Shown: positions 27,359 to 35,900, numbered from the stretch's first letter. The stretch: 64,000 bases of DNA from Winogradskyella immobilis (GCF_021887715.1 NZ_JAIQXX010000006.1:106150-170149); one strand, 5' to 3'. The notes: generated from the sequence alone by a model not told the origin. Numbers and translations: made by a program.

Positions 27359-28609
27359 TTATTGGGCTATTTTATTGGTATTTGGTCGAGTGTTTTTATC
27401 TACAAACTTTTGTTTTAAAATTGCCATATCATCGCTTACTTTTCTATCCAATATTTTAGCATAATGCTGTGTCGTTTTTAGTGATTTATGACCTAACATT
27501 TTACTTACGGATTCCATTGGCACACCATTAGACAATGTTACAGTAGTTGCAAACGTATGACGAGCTAAATGGGTGGTTAAGTTTTTATTGATACCACACA
27601 AGTCTGCTATCTCTTTTAAATAAGCATTAGACTTTTGATTGCTCAAAACAGGAAGTAATACATCTTTTGTAACAGCTTCTGGATGATTCTCGTATTTTTT
27701 TATAATCTCTAATGCGGTTGGAAGTAGTGGAATATTACTGCGTGTATCGGTTTTAGTACGCTTTGTCTTTATCCACTTATCGCCATCAATACCAAATACC
27801 AAATTGTCTTTTGATAGCTTCTTAACGTCGCTATATGCTAAACCTGTAAAACAACAGAATATAAAAATATCTCTTACTTGCTCTAAACGATTGGTATGTA
27901 ATTCTTTTTCGAGCATTGTTTGTATTTCTTCTTCAGAAAGGAATTGGCGTTCTACTTCTTTTAAACGCACTTTATAATTTAGAAATGGGTCTTTTTTAAT
28001 CCAATCATTGGCTATTGCAAGACGTACTATTTTTTTAAAATTCTTGATGTACTTGATTGTACTGTTATGTCCGCAGTTTCTAACGGTTTTTAAATAGAAC
28101 TCAAAATCTGTAATATACTTGTGGTCTATTCTGTTTACAGGAATATCACTTACTTTATACTGATTTTGCATAAACTCTTGCAGATGCTTACATACTGTTT
28201 TATAACGCTCTAAAGTTCCTGCCGAAAACTCTCGACCCACTAATTTTTCAACTTGCTTGTTGTGATTTTTAAAGATGGTTATGAGTGTTCGTTGTTTTTC
28301 CTCAACGCCTAAAAACTTGTTTTTAAGGGTTTCGGTTGTAACCTCTTTATTATCTTGAATTAAGTCTCTTTGGCTTTGATATACTTTTGTAGTAAGTGAA
28401 TCTAAATAGGCATTTAGTTCTCGTATATCTTCTGTTCTTCCAATAGCTTTATTGGCTTCAACGCTCCATTTCTCAATCTCAATGGTGCGTTTTGTACTAA
28501 TCTCTGTACGCTTACCATCTATGGTAATACGTAGGTAAATAGGGCATTTGCCCTGTGCATCTACTTTACTCTTTTTTAAGTAGAATAATAATCCAAATGT
28601 TTTGTTCAT
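27359..28609 (-). CDS. Tyrosine recombinase (site-specific integrase) of the island
   Basis: 416 aa: N-terminal arm-binding domain (LLFYLKKSKVDAQGKCPIYLRITIDGKR), SAM-like core-binding domain (~100-200), and catalytic domain. HLARHTF (H-x-x-R), LGHKSLKTTQHYAKI (H and the nucleophilic Tyr) are clear. The first catalytic Arg position reads TGLAYSDV, with Ala where most integrases have Arg, a feature shared with some Bacteroides conjugative-transposon integrases. It lies 235 bp from the tRNA-Ser gene and should catalyse integration at the 13-bp att. Confidence 0.93.
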   Translation of the reverse strand: MNKTFGLLFYLKKSKVDAQGKCPIYLRITIDGKRTEISTKRTIEIEKWSVEANKAIGRTEDIRELNAYLDSLTTKVYQSQRDLIQDNKEVTTETLKNKFLGVEEKQRTLITIFKNHNKQVEKLVGREFSAGTLERYKTVCKHLQEFMQNQYKVSDIPVNRIDHKYITDFEFYLKTVRNCGHNSTIKYIKNFKKIVRLAIANDWIKKDPFLNYKVRLKEVERQFLSEEEIQTMLEKELHTNRLEQVRDIFIFCCFTGLAYSDVKKLSKDNLVFGIDGDKWIKTKRTKTDTRSNIPLLPTALEIIKKYENHPEAVTKDVLLPVLSNQKSNAYLKEIADLCGINKNLTTHLARHTFATTVTLSNGVPMESVSKMLGHKSLKTTQHYAKILDRKVSDDMAILKQKFVDKNTRPNTNKIAQ

Positions 28610-28726
28610 TCTGGTGACCTTTAATTATACATTAATTTACAAAAAACTGAGGTCTTTTAATTGATTTATCTTACTGATTTATAAACAGTTATAAACAATT
28701 AGGTGACCTAATTAAGGTTATAAAAA

Positions 28727-28745
28727 GGTCACCTAATAGGTCACC
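28727..28745. repeat. Island-end repeat, right copy
   Basis: GGTCACCTAATAGGTCACC, identical to 14144-14162. Further GGTGACC units lie nearby at ~28614 (just before the integrase start) and ~28702. The clustering around the integrase promoter suggests arm sites that also control int expression. Confidence 0.65.
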
Positions 28746-28790
28746 AACAGAATGCTTTTTAATAGATATTTTACTATTTTGTAGAAACTA

Positions 28791-28824
28791 AAAAGTCCCG
28801 TAAACATTGAGTTTACAGGACTTT
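28791..28824 (-). terminator. Hairpin following tRNA-Ser, supplied by the island
   Basis: AAGTCC-C-GTAAAC pairs with GTTTAC-A-GGACTT around an ATTGA loop; read on the minus strand it ends GGGACTTTTTAG. It lies 24 bp beyond the tRNA 3' end, so it can replace the chromosomal hairpin displaced to 14038-14070. Confidence 0.7.
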
Positions 28825-28847
28825 CGTCGATTTTGAATAAATCTTGG

Positions 28848-28932
28848 CGGAGAAAGAGGGATTCGAACCCCCGGAGGTGTGACCCTCAACAGTTTTCAAG
28901 ACTGCCGCATTCGACCACTCTGCCATTTCTCC
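28848..28932 (-). tRNA. tRNA-Ser(TGA)
   Basis: Acceptor arms GGAGAAA/TTTCTCC, anticodon loop CTTGAAA with anticodon TGA between GCAGT/ACTGT, a long variable arm (type II tRNA), GGTTCGAATCC T-arm and discriminator G. CCA is encoded at 28845-28847. Reads UCA codons. Its 3' end is the island attachment site and the gene is intact. Confidence 0.95.
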
Positions 28933-29109
28933 TTGAGTGCCGTATCAAGGTCGCCCCTGAATGCGGGTGCAAATATAAAATCCTTTTCGCTTTAGCCAAA
29001 GCTTTTTTCTAATTTTTTAGTATTAGTTTTTCTTTAAAAAATTGCTTGCTTTTATTAAGGATTGTATTTTCGGCACAATAAATGATTAATTAATCGTTAT
29101 TAACAAAAC

Positions 29110-29910
29110 ATGCAATCAATGAAACAAAGTATATTTTTTATTGTATTACTTTTTAGTATCTCTATCAACTCTCAAAATAAAACAATAGCACCTGGAGAGA
29201 AACTAGTATTTACAGCGTCTTACAACATTTCAGGACTATTAACCGATATTGCAAAAGTAACTATGGAAACCAGTGAAGTAAAGACTTCTAAAAGTACTTT
29301 AATGCGTCTTAAATGCTCAGCTGCTACATTTAGTAGTTTTGATGGTTTTTTTAAAGTTAGAGATCTTTATGAAAGTTATGTAAGTCCAAAAACACTAACT
29401 CCATATTTATATAAAAGAGATATTGATGAAGGTGGCTATTATAAATTTATGCAATACACATATAGCCCAAAATCTAAAACCGTTAAAAGCCTAAAACGCA
29501 AAAAAAATAGTAAAGGAGAATTTTGGGAAGAAAAAAACACTCTAAATATTGGAGGTTCAACTAAAGATATTGTAGCTACACTTTATAATATTAGAAACCT
29601 AGATATCGATAAGGCTTCGCCTGGAGACACTCAAAAATTCACAGTGCTTTTTGATAATGAAGAAACAACTATTTCATTAAAATATATTGGAAAAGAAAGC
29701 ATTTCTACAAAGTTAGGAAGAAAAGAATGCTATAAATTAGCAGTATCTGTAAATAAATCCATTAAAGGTTCTAATGCATTAAAAGACAGTAATTCTAACC
29801 TATTATGGTTAACCGCAGATGCTAATAAAATTCCTGTTTTAGCAAAATTTAAAATCCCTGTTGGTAATGGTGAGCTAAAAATTGCATCTGCTTCCGGATT
29901 AAAACATTAA
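29110..29910 (+). CDS. DUF3108 domain-containing secreted protein
   Basis: 266 aa with a signal peptide (to about residue 22, ending INSQN), then a beta-rich DUF3108 domain (GEKLVFTASYNISGLLTDIAKVTME, YLYKRDIDEGGYY, LWLTADANKIPVLAKFKIPVGNGELK). Function unknown; probably periplasmic. An ATG at 29119 is an equally possible start. A small membrane protein gene follows 5 bp later, so they are likely co-transcribed. Confidence 0.86.
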   Translation: MQSMKQSIFFIVLLFSISINSQNKTIAPGEKLVFTASYNISGLLTDIAKVTMETSEVKTSKSTLMRLKCSAATFSSFDGFFKVRDLYESYVSPKTLTPYLYKRDIDEGGYYKFMQYTYSPKSKTVKSLKRKKNSKGEFWEEKNTLNIGGSTKDIVATLYNIRNLDIDKASPGDTQKFTVLFDNEETTISLKYIGKESISTKLGRKECYKLAVSVNKSIKGSNALKDSNSNLLWLTADANKIPVLAKFKIPVGNGELKIASASGLKH

Positions 29911-29915
29911 GCATT

Positions 29916-30245
29916 ATGAAAAAACTGATTATTATTCTAGGTTTTATTTCTGCTATTATTTCAGTGATTTTAGCGGTAACACCTTTGTTTAGACTCGCTA
30001 TATTTCCTATTATTATTGCACTTGTCTGTGGTGGCGCGCTCTTTTATTTATCGAAAAAACAAGGTTCAAAAACAAAAATCACCCAATACCTTTTTTTACT
30101 AGTTATCATTTCATTATCGGTTACTGTATATAAAGTTATTTTTACGACAGCTGAAGTTGGGGATATTGAAGAATTAGAACAACGCGAAGAAAAGTCTGAA
30201 GAAGACTCCATTGAGCTTTTAGAAGGCTTAGAAATTGATGAGTAA
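29916..30245 (+). CDS. Small membrane protein, hypothetical
   Basis: 109 aa with three hydrophobic helices (about 4-24, 27-44, 56-74) and an acidic cytoplasmic-type tail rich in Glu (EVGDIEELEQREEKSEEDSIELLEGLEIDE). I do not recognise a family with known function. It probably forms an operon with the DUF3108 gene. Confidence 0.78.
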   Translation: MKKLIIILGFISAIISVILAVTPLFRLAIFPIIIALVCGGALFYLSKKQGSKTKITQYLFLLVIISLSVTVYKVIFTTAEVGDIEELEQREEKSEEDSIELLEGLEIDE

Positions 30246-30302
30246 TTGTTTAAAAGACAAAACTTTAATTTTAAAGTTTGTAATTTCTTACATTATTTAA
30301 TT

Positions 30303-30310
30303 TACTTTTG
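30303..30310 (+). promoter_or_regulatory. -7 promoter element upstream of the first M28 peptidase
   Basis: TACTTTTG matches TAnnTTTG and lies 20 bp before the ATG. Confidence 0.4.
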
Positions 30311-30330
30311 TTTTCGGAAAAAATGACTTC

Positions 30331-31365
30331 ATGAAATTTTATATTGCTTCTGCTCTACTCCTTGTTGGCTCTTGTGCTACAATTCGTCATAGCGAAAAAG
30401 TGAAAAACCTTAAAGAATCTATAGTTTTTGAAGATAAAGCCGTTGTAAAAACTTACATGAATACTATTACTACCGATGATCTAAAAACGCATGTATACGA
30501 AATTGCTTCAGATAAATATAATGGCCGTATGACTGGCGAAGAAGGTCATAACCAAGTCTGTGATTATATTAGGTCTAATTATAAATCTTATAATTTAAAA
30601 GCACCTAAATCGTATTCTAATTATTATCAAACCATTTCTAAATCCGAATTACCTGAAGATGTAAAAGCAGATTCTCAAAACATAATAGCCTATATAGAAG
30701 GTGCTGAGTTTCCGGATGAATACATAATTATATCTGCACATTCTGATCATGAAGGTGTTATTGATGGTGAAATACATTACGGTGCAGATGATAATGCTTC
30801 TGGCACAGCTGCGTTACTAGAAATGGCTGAAGCTTTTGGTAAAGCTGCGGCTAATGGATATCGACCAAAACGAAGTGTGGTATTTTTAAATGTTACTGCT
30901 GAAGAGGTTGGTTTAGTTGGGTCGTATTACTATACTAAAAACCCCGTATTTCCTATAGAAAATACCGTAGCCAATCTTAATACTGATATGATTGGACGAG
31001 TCGATAAAAAGCATATAGATAATGAAAATTATATTTACCTTATAGGCTCTAATCGTATAAGTACTGAGCTCGATTTTGTTACTAATGCAGCTAACGATGC
31101 ATTTACAAATCTAGAACTTGATTATACGTATAATGCAGAAAATGATGTTAACAGCTACTACACTCGCTCTGACCATTACAACTTTGCATTACAAGGCATA
31201 CCTGTAGTGTTTTTCTTTAATGGTGAGCATGAAGATTATCATAAATCAACGGATACAGCAGACAAAATTAACTTTCCTTTATTAAAGAAACGTACCGATT
31301 TAATTTTTGCTACCGCTTGGTATATTGCCAATGCAGAAAAGACCATGAGCAACGAAATTCTTTGA
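30331..31365 (+). CDS. M28-family metallopeptidase, lipoprotein
   Basis: Probable surface or periplasmic aminopeptidase with two zinc ions. A lipobox (LLVGSC) ends the signal sequence at Cys15. Metal ligands and catalytic residues are visible: H in SAHSDHEG, D in GADDNASGT, EE in TAEEVGLVGS, D in NTDMIGR and H in EDYHKSTDT. No PA domain is inserted, unlike the next gene. The two are paralogues in tandem, sharing the 'YNGRMTGEEG/FEGRETGEKG' and 'SDHYNF/SDHWSF' segments. Substrate unknown. Confidence 0.92.
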   Translation: MKFYIASALLLVGSCATIRHSEKVKNLKESIVFEDKAVVKTYMNTITTDDLKTHVYEIASDKYNGRMTGEEGHNQVCDYIRSNYKSYNLKAPKSYSNYYQTISKSELPEDVKADSQNIIAYIEGAEFPDEYIIISAHSDHEGVIDGEIHYGADDNASGTAALLEMAEAFGKAAANGYRPKRSVVFLNVTAEEVGLVGSYYYTKNPVFPIENTVANLNTDMIGRVDKKHIDNENYIYLIGSNRISTELDFVTNAANDAFTNLELDYTYNAENDVNSYYTRSDHYNFALQGIPVVFFFNGEHEDYHKSTDTADKINFPLLKKRTDLIFATAWYIANAEKTMSNEIL

Positions 31366-31491
31366 TGTTAAATTCTGTTAAAGCATAAGTTTTAAGCATT
31401 TAAATCTTTATTATTTTCCGTACTTTTAAGCCTTTAAAAGAAACACATTATTTTGTGTTCTTCCATCATCTAAACTTAATTTTAATTAATA

Positions 31492-33048
31492 ATGAAAAGA
31501 TTATTACCTATTTTGGGGATTGCAGTGCTTGTATTTGGCTGTGGTGCTTCAAAAAAAGATGCTCCTAAAGCAGATTCTGCAGATTACGCAAGTTCTATTA
31601 CTTCAGACGAATTAAAAGAGCTACTTTACAAATATGCCTCTGATGAATTTGAAGGCAGAGAAACTGGCGAAAAAGGTCAGAAATTAGCTGTAGAATACCT
31701 AAAGTCTAAATACCAAGCAATGGGTATTTCATCTCCTATTTCTAAAGATGATTACTTCCAAGAAGTACCATTAGAAAAACAAAAAATTTCAGAAGCTAAA
31801 ATTAGTGTCAACGGAACGTCTTTTAAAAGTTTTGAAGATCATATTGTTTTAAGAATTTCTGAAAACTTAAATATATCGGATAGCGATGTTATATATGCTG
31901 GTTATGGTATAGATGATGAGAACTACTCGGATTATAATAACATCGATGTAACAGGAAAAATTGTTTTAATTAAAGCTGGCGAGCCAAAAGATGCTTCTGG
32001 CAACTATATTACTTCTGGAAAAACCGATGCTACAAAATGGACTAACGGACGCCAATCCATAGCTTCTAAAAGAGATGCTGCAGAAAAAAGAGGAGCATCT
32101 TTAGTAATGCTTATGGATAATAGTTTATTTGGTCGTTATGCACAATTCTACAAAAGACGTGCAGAAGCAGGTACTCCTAGCGGGTTATCTATTAAAAGTA
32201 ATGAAAAAGGCATCTCTATGCTAATGATTAATGAAGCTTTAGGAAAAACTATGCATGCATCTTTAATGGATGATGATAAGCCTAAAACCTTAAACGCTAA
32301 ATTTAATTTAACAGCGGAGAACAAAACTGAATCTGTAACCTCTGAAAATGTTGTTGCTTTTATAAAAGGTTCTGAAAAACCAGATGAAATAGTTGTTATT
32401 TCTGCGCACTTAGACCACGAAGGGATTAAAGATGGTGAAATTTACAATGGAGCTGATGACGATGGCTCTGGTACTGTAGCAGTATTAGAAATTGCTCAAG
32501 CTTTTAAACTGGCAGAAAAAGCAGGTCATGGTCCAAAACGTTCTATCTTATTTTTACACGTAACAGGTGAAGAAAAAGGGCTTTTAGGATCTAAATATTA
32601 CGCTGATGAAGACCCTATATTACCACTAAAAAATACGGTTGTAGATTTAAATATTGATATGATTGGACGTATTGACCCTAAGCGTAAAAGTGACAATCGC
32701 AACTATGTATATTTAATTGGTTCTGATAAATTAAGTACTGAGCTACACAATATCTCTGAAGCTGCTAATTCTAAGTATATGAATATGGAATTAGATTATA
32801 CATATAATGACGAGAATCATCCGGATCGTATTTATTACAGATCTGACCATTGGAGTTTTGCAAAAAACGATATTCCTGTAATTTTCTATTTTAATGGTAC
32901 ACATGATGATTACCACAGACCAAGTGATACACCAGATAAAATTGAATACGATTTATTACAAGACAGAGCGCGTTTAGTCTTCCATACAGCATGGGAACTT
33001 GCCAATAGAGATCAACGTATTATAGCTGATAAAGCTAAAAAAGAATAG
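31492..33048 (+). CDS. M28-family metallopeptidase with protease-associated domain, lipoprotein
   Basis: 518 aa. Lipobox VLVFGC places acylated Cys at ~17. A PA domain (~100-260; SDVIYAGYGIDDENYSDYNNIDVTGKIVLIKAG) precedes the M28 domain, whose ligands are H (SAHLDHEG), D (GADDDGSGT), EE (TGEEKGLLGS), D (NIDMIGR) and H (DDYHRPSDT). It is a typical Bacteroidetes aminopeptidase involved in peptide use. A strong hairpin terminator follows. It lies 126 bp after its smaller paralogue. Confidence 0.93.
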   Translation: MKRLLPILGIAVLVFGCGASKKDAPKADSADYASSITSDELKELLYKYASDEFEGRETGEKGQKLAVEYLKSKYQAMGISSPISKDDYFQEVPLEKQKISEAKISVNGTSFKSFEDHIVLRISENLNISDSDVIYAGYGIDDENYSDYNNIDVTGKIVLIKAGEPKDASGNYITSGKTDATKWTNGRQSIASKRDAAEKRGASLVMLMDNSLFGRYAQFYKRRAEAGTPSGLSIKSNEKGISMLMINEALGKTMHASLMDDDKPKTLNAKFNLTAENKTESVTSENVVAFIKGSEKPDEIVVISAHLDHEGIKDGEIYNGADDDGSGTVAVLEIAQAFKLAEKAGHGPKRSILFLHVTGEEKGLLGSKYYADEDPILPLKNTVVDLNIDMIGRIDPKRKSDNRNYVYLIGSDKLSTELHNISEAANSKYMNMELDYTYNDENHPDRIYYRSDHWSFAKNDIPVIFYFNGTHDDYHRPSDTPDKIEYDLLQDRARLVFHTAWELANRDQRIIADKAKKE

Positions 33049-33071
33049 TAATTTTTATTTACTTATTATGC

Positions 33072-33105
33072 AAAACCTTTCTAACTTGGTTAGAAAGGTT
33101 TTTTC
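33072..33105. terminator. Terminator after the second M28 gene
   Basis: Perfect 12-bp stem AACCTTTCTAAC / GTTAGAAAGGTT with a 3-nt loop, followed by TTTTTTCTTTTTT. It overlaps the 3' end of the convergent GIY-YIG gene. Confidence 0.85.
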
Positions 33106-33362
33106 TTTTTTATATAAATGTTTTTTATAAAAATTTCTAAACGTTCTTTATTCAAATTTTTTAATTTTCTTTCTAAAATGATTGCTTCTAACCTATTAGG
33201 TTTTTCTATAACAAGTATCTTTATCCAAGGTTTTCCCGAAGATGTATATCCTGAATTAGATTCTGAATTATGCTCCTTTAGTCTCTTATTGAAATTATTG
33301 GTTATGCCTTTGTAATACTTTTTTCTTGACTCAGAATATATAATATAAACAAAACACCTCAT
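33090..33362 (-). CDS. GIY-YIG nuclease family protein
   Basis: A 90-aa single-domain protein of the UPF0213/YhbQ kind: VYIIYSES-(x)-YYKGIT (the GIY-YIG pair), then N-F-N-K-R-L-K-E-H with the catalytic-type Arg and His, and E-A-I-I-L-E-R-K-L with the metal-binding Glu. The start at 33362 (MRCFVYIIYS) is preferred over an in-frame codon at 33395, because it places the first strand at the N-terminus as in relatives. It is enclosed by two terminators and stands alone. Role unknown; such copies occur many times in Flavobacteriaceae genomes. Confidence 0.88.
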   Translation of the reverse strand: MRCFVYIIYSESRKKYYKGITNNFNKRLKEHNSESNSGYTSSGKPWIKILVIEKPNRLEAIILERKLKNLNKERLEIFIKNIYIKKKKPF

Positions 33363-33380
33363 GCTTAAATATAAGAAAAC

Positions 33381-33414
33381 AAAAAAACCTGTCAATAATT
33401 AGACAGGTTTTTTT
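33381..33414. terminator. Terminator-like hairpin between GIY-YIG and tRNA-His
   Basis: Arms AAAAAAACCTGTC (33381-33393) and GACAGGTTTTTTT (33402-33414) pair perfectly around an 8-nt loop, with T-runs in both directions. On the minus strand it follows tRNA-His. Confidence 0.8.
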
Positions 33415-33475
33415 GAATTTTATGGTACAGATGCTATGATCTGCACCAAGATATTGACTATGTCAATCGTCTTGG

Positions 33476-33550
33476 GGTGGAAGACCGGGCTCGAACCGGC
33501 GACTTTCGGTACCACAAACCGACGCTCTAACCAACTGAGCTACAACCACC
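33476..33550 (-). tRNA. tRNA-His(GTG)
   Basis: Anticodon GTG in loop TTGTGGT, stem TCGGT/ACCGA; D-arm GCTC...GAGC; T-arm GCCGG-TTCGAGC-CCGGT. The extra G at -1 opposite C73, the histidine identity pair, is present, and CCA is encoded (33473-33475). Two positions of the acceptor stem (5-68 and 6-67) read T opposite T, which is unusual. Confidence 0.93.
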
Positions 33551-33610
33551 ATTTTAATTAGGTGTGCAAATGTAAATTATTTCCTATTTTCCACAAAGTC
33601 TTTTCTAAAC

Positions 33611-34330
33611 TTATTTTAAATCAAACAGACTATCTACAGCCGGATAACGCTCAACTGTAAAACCTTCAGCGTATTCTACACCAACTAAACGTCCTAAATC
33701 TTTTGCTCTATACTCGATACTCTCAGTGAAATTTTTGCTAGATATTGGTGTATCTGGCTCACCCTCATATTTAGGGTTAAAAAATTGAGTTTGATAAGCT
33801 CTTACAGAATCTAGTTTTTTATCAATAAAATCTGAAATATCAACTACAAAATCAGGCTCAACATTTTTCCATTGAATGGAATGATACACTTGTTTTGGCC
33901 TCCATGGAGCTTGATTTTCTCCATCTAATTCAGTTTCTATTTTTATAAGTCCACTTAAAAAACACGCATCACTTGCTAACTGGCTTCCTTTTGCATGATC
34001 TATATGCCGATCATCTATTGTATTACAGATAACAATCTCTGGTTGATATTGTCTTATTTTTTTAATCAAAGCCATTTGATGTATTTTATCATTAACAAAA
34101 AAACCATCTGCAAAACGCATATTTTCTCTTATTGTTAATCCTAAAATCTTAGCTGCAACAGCAGCTTCTTCATCTCTAATTTCTGCACTACCGCGAGTAC
34201 CTAATTCGCCACGAGTTAAATCTATTACTCCTACTTTTTTGCCATTAGCAACTTCTTTTGCCACAGTGCCCGAACATGCCAATTCTACATCATCTGGATG
34301 CGCTGCTATGCATAAAATATCTAATTTCAT
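33611..34330 (-). CDS. bshB1: Bacillithiol biosynthesis deacetylase BshB1
   Basis: Zinc-dependent PIG-L-type deacetylase that converts GlcNAc-malate to GlcN-malate in the synthesis of bacillithiol, the low-molecular-weight thiol of many Flavobacteria. The zinc site is AAHPDDVEL (H11, D14), with TRGELGTRGS and the later DDRHIDH segment giving the third ligand. 239 aa is the normal length. A Cys/Met-metabolism PLP enzyme lies 66 bp upstream on the same strand, a fitting neighbour for thiol metabolism. Confidence 0.94.
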   Translation of the reverse strand: MKLDILCIAAHPDDVELACSGTVAKEVANGKKVGVIDLTRGELGTRGSAEIRDEEAAVAAKILGLTIRENMRFADGFFVNDKIHQMALIKKIRQYQPEIVICNTIDDRHIDHAKGSQLASDACFLSGLIKIETELDGENQAPWRPKQVYHSIQWKNVEPDFVVDISDFIDKKLDSVRAYQTQFFNPKYEGEPDTPISSKNFTESIEYRAKDLGRLVGVEYAEGFTVERYPAVDSLFDLK

Positions 34331-34396
34331 TTGTTGTTTTTATTGTTGTTAATCCTAAAAAAATATTAGGTATGAGATAAAATGCTTTATTGGCAT

Positions 34397-35590
34397 TTAT
34401 ACTGCCATTTCTTGCTTTTTAAGTAGCTTGTTTATTGTTTTATTTATATCTCTTTTTAAATCTTTCACTTCTTCTATACCTACAGAAAAACGTATTAATT
34501 GATCACTGATACCAACAGCTTGTCTTTCAGCTTCTGTTAATAATGCATGTGATGTTAAGTGCGGAGATATTACAGTACTTTCTATACCTGCTAGACTCAT
34601 TGACGATTTTATAAGCTTTAAATTCTTTTGAAACTTATATGCGTCTAAATCTTTGGTCAATTCAAAAGACAGCATGGCTCCAAAACCATGCATTTGAGAT
34701 TTTGCTAGTTGATGTTCTGGGTGTGTTTTTAATCCTGGATAATAAACCTTACTTATCTTAGGATGTTTCTCTAACCATTTTGCCAACTTCATTGCATTTT
34801 TAGTTTGTGTTTTAACACGCAATCCTAGTGTTTTCATACTACGCTCTAATAACCAAACCGTCATATCACTAAGACTGCCACCCAGATTTTTACCCACATT
34901 CCATATACGCTCCATATGTTCGCGTGTACTAGCTACTGCGCCAGCGCATATATCGCTATGACCGCCAAAATACTTGGTTGCAGAATGCATTACCATATCT
35001 ATACCCAAATCTATTGGATTTTGATTAACAGGCGATGCAAATGTGTTATCTATAGAAGTTAATATTGATTTTGATTTCGCTAATTTAGAAATGCCTCTTA
35101 TATCAGTAACAGTCATTAATGGATTTGAAGGCGTCTCTATATGAATAAGCTTTGTATTCGATTGAATAGCAGATTCAAAATCTTCAACGCTATAGCCATT
35201 AGTAAATGTGTACTCTATACCATACTTAGGAAATTCTTCTTGTATAAAATTTACAGTGCCACCATACAATGTATTCTGTACTACTAAATGATCTCCTTTT
35301 TGCAAAAACGCTAAGAACATTGTACTTATCGCTGCCATTCCTGAGCCAAATATCATTGCAGCTTCGGTATGCTCTAATGCTGCTATTTTTTTAGATAAAT
35401 ATTCTTGATTAGGTGTATTAAAGTAGCGTGGATAACGCTTTACATCTACATCTAAAAACTCATATGATGAACTTAAAAACATTGGAGATACCGCTCCTTT
35501 AAACTGTTTGTCTTTTATTTCACCGACATGAGTACATATAGTATTAAGTCCTTTTTTTTGCTTTGACATACGTGTATTATTTCTATGCAT
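34397..35590 (-). CDS. Cys/Met metabolism PLP-dependent enzyme (cystathionine gamma-synthase / gamma-lyase type)
   Basis: Trans-sulfuration enzyme acting on sulfur amino acids. The PLP lysine is in HSATKYFGGHSD; the SGMAAIST phosphate loop, the YGGT segment and SNPLMTVTDI are family hallmarks. Length 397 aa from the first ATG at 35590; an ATG at 35569 (MSKQKKGLNT) is as good a start. Synthase, lyase and methionine gamma-lyase cannot be separated by eye. Just downstream is bshB1. Confidence 0.9.
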   Translation of the reverse strand: MHRNNTRMSKQKKGLNTICTHVGEIKDKQFKGAVSPMFLSSSYEFLDVDVKRYPRYFNTPNQEYLSKKIAALEHTEAAMIFGSGMAAISTMFLAFLQKGDHLVVQNTLYGGTVNFIQEEFPKYGIEYTFTNGYSVEDFESAIQSNTKLIHIETPSNPLMTVTDIRGISKLAKSKSILTSIDNTFASPVNQNPIDLGIDMVMHSATKYFGGHSDICAGAVASTREHMERIWNVGKNLGGSLSDMTVWLLERSMKTLGLRVKTQTKNAMKLAKWLEKHPKISKVYYPGLKTHPEHQLAKSQMHGFGAMLSFELTKDLDAYKFQKNLKLIKSSMSLAGIESTVISPHLTSHALLTEAERQAVGISDQLIRFSVGIEEVKDLKRDINKTINKLLKKQEMAV

Positions 35591-35619
35591 TAAATGTATA
35601 AAAAAGCAGGCAATATTAT

Positions 35620-35808
35620 TTATACTTTAACAGATTTCCAATATCCTTTTTTAAACCAAAAAACTCCAATTAATGCAATTAATATCTGTGCTAGTGTTAT
35701 AGCAATAAAAACACCTAATGACCCAAGATTAAATGTTAATGCCTTCAGGTAAGCTATTGGTAATGTAACTACTGATTCTATGTCCCCATAGTTACAACTG
35801 CATAACAC
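35620..35808 (-). pseudogene. Remnant of a MATE-family efflux transporter (C-terminal fragment)
   Basis: About 50 codons (LPIAYLKALTFNLGSLGVFIAITLAQ..., then WFKKGYWKSVKV) resemble the last membrane helix and basic tail of MATE transporters, which are normally ~450 aa. Nothing upstream restores the missing eleven helices. I read it as a decayed gene. Alternatively it is a free-standing 62-aa membrane protein. Confidence 0.5.
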
Positions 35809-35900
35809 TAACTTTTAATACGTAAAAGATGTCTACAAAAGCGATTTAAAATATTTAAAAAATAAAATTTGTAAGTCGTTGTTACTACAACATCTTGTAT

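Larger units (their letters stand above)
14071..28859. mobile_element. Integrated genomic island at tRNA-Ser(TGA)
   Basis: An element of ~14.8 kb bounded by direct copies of GCGGAGAAAGAGG, one at 14071-14083 and one that is the 3' end of the tRNA-Ser gene at 28847-28859. The integrase and an HTH/excisionase-like gene lie at the tRNA end, as usual for tRNA-targeted islands. A 19-bp sequence recurs ~60-120 bp inside each end. Cargo: Fic protein, GNAT toxin-antitoxin-like pair, type III restriction-modification with accessory genes, and unknown genes. No relaxase, coupling protein or conjugation genes are visible, so it is at most mobilisable. Confidence 0.88.
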
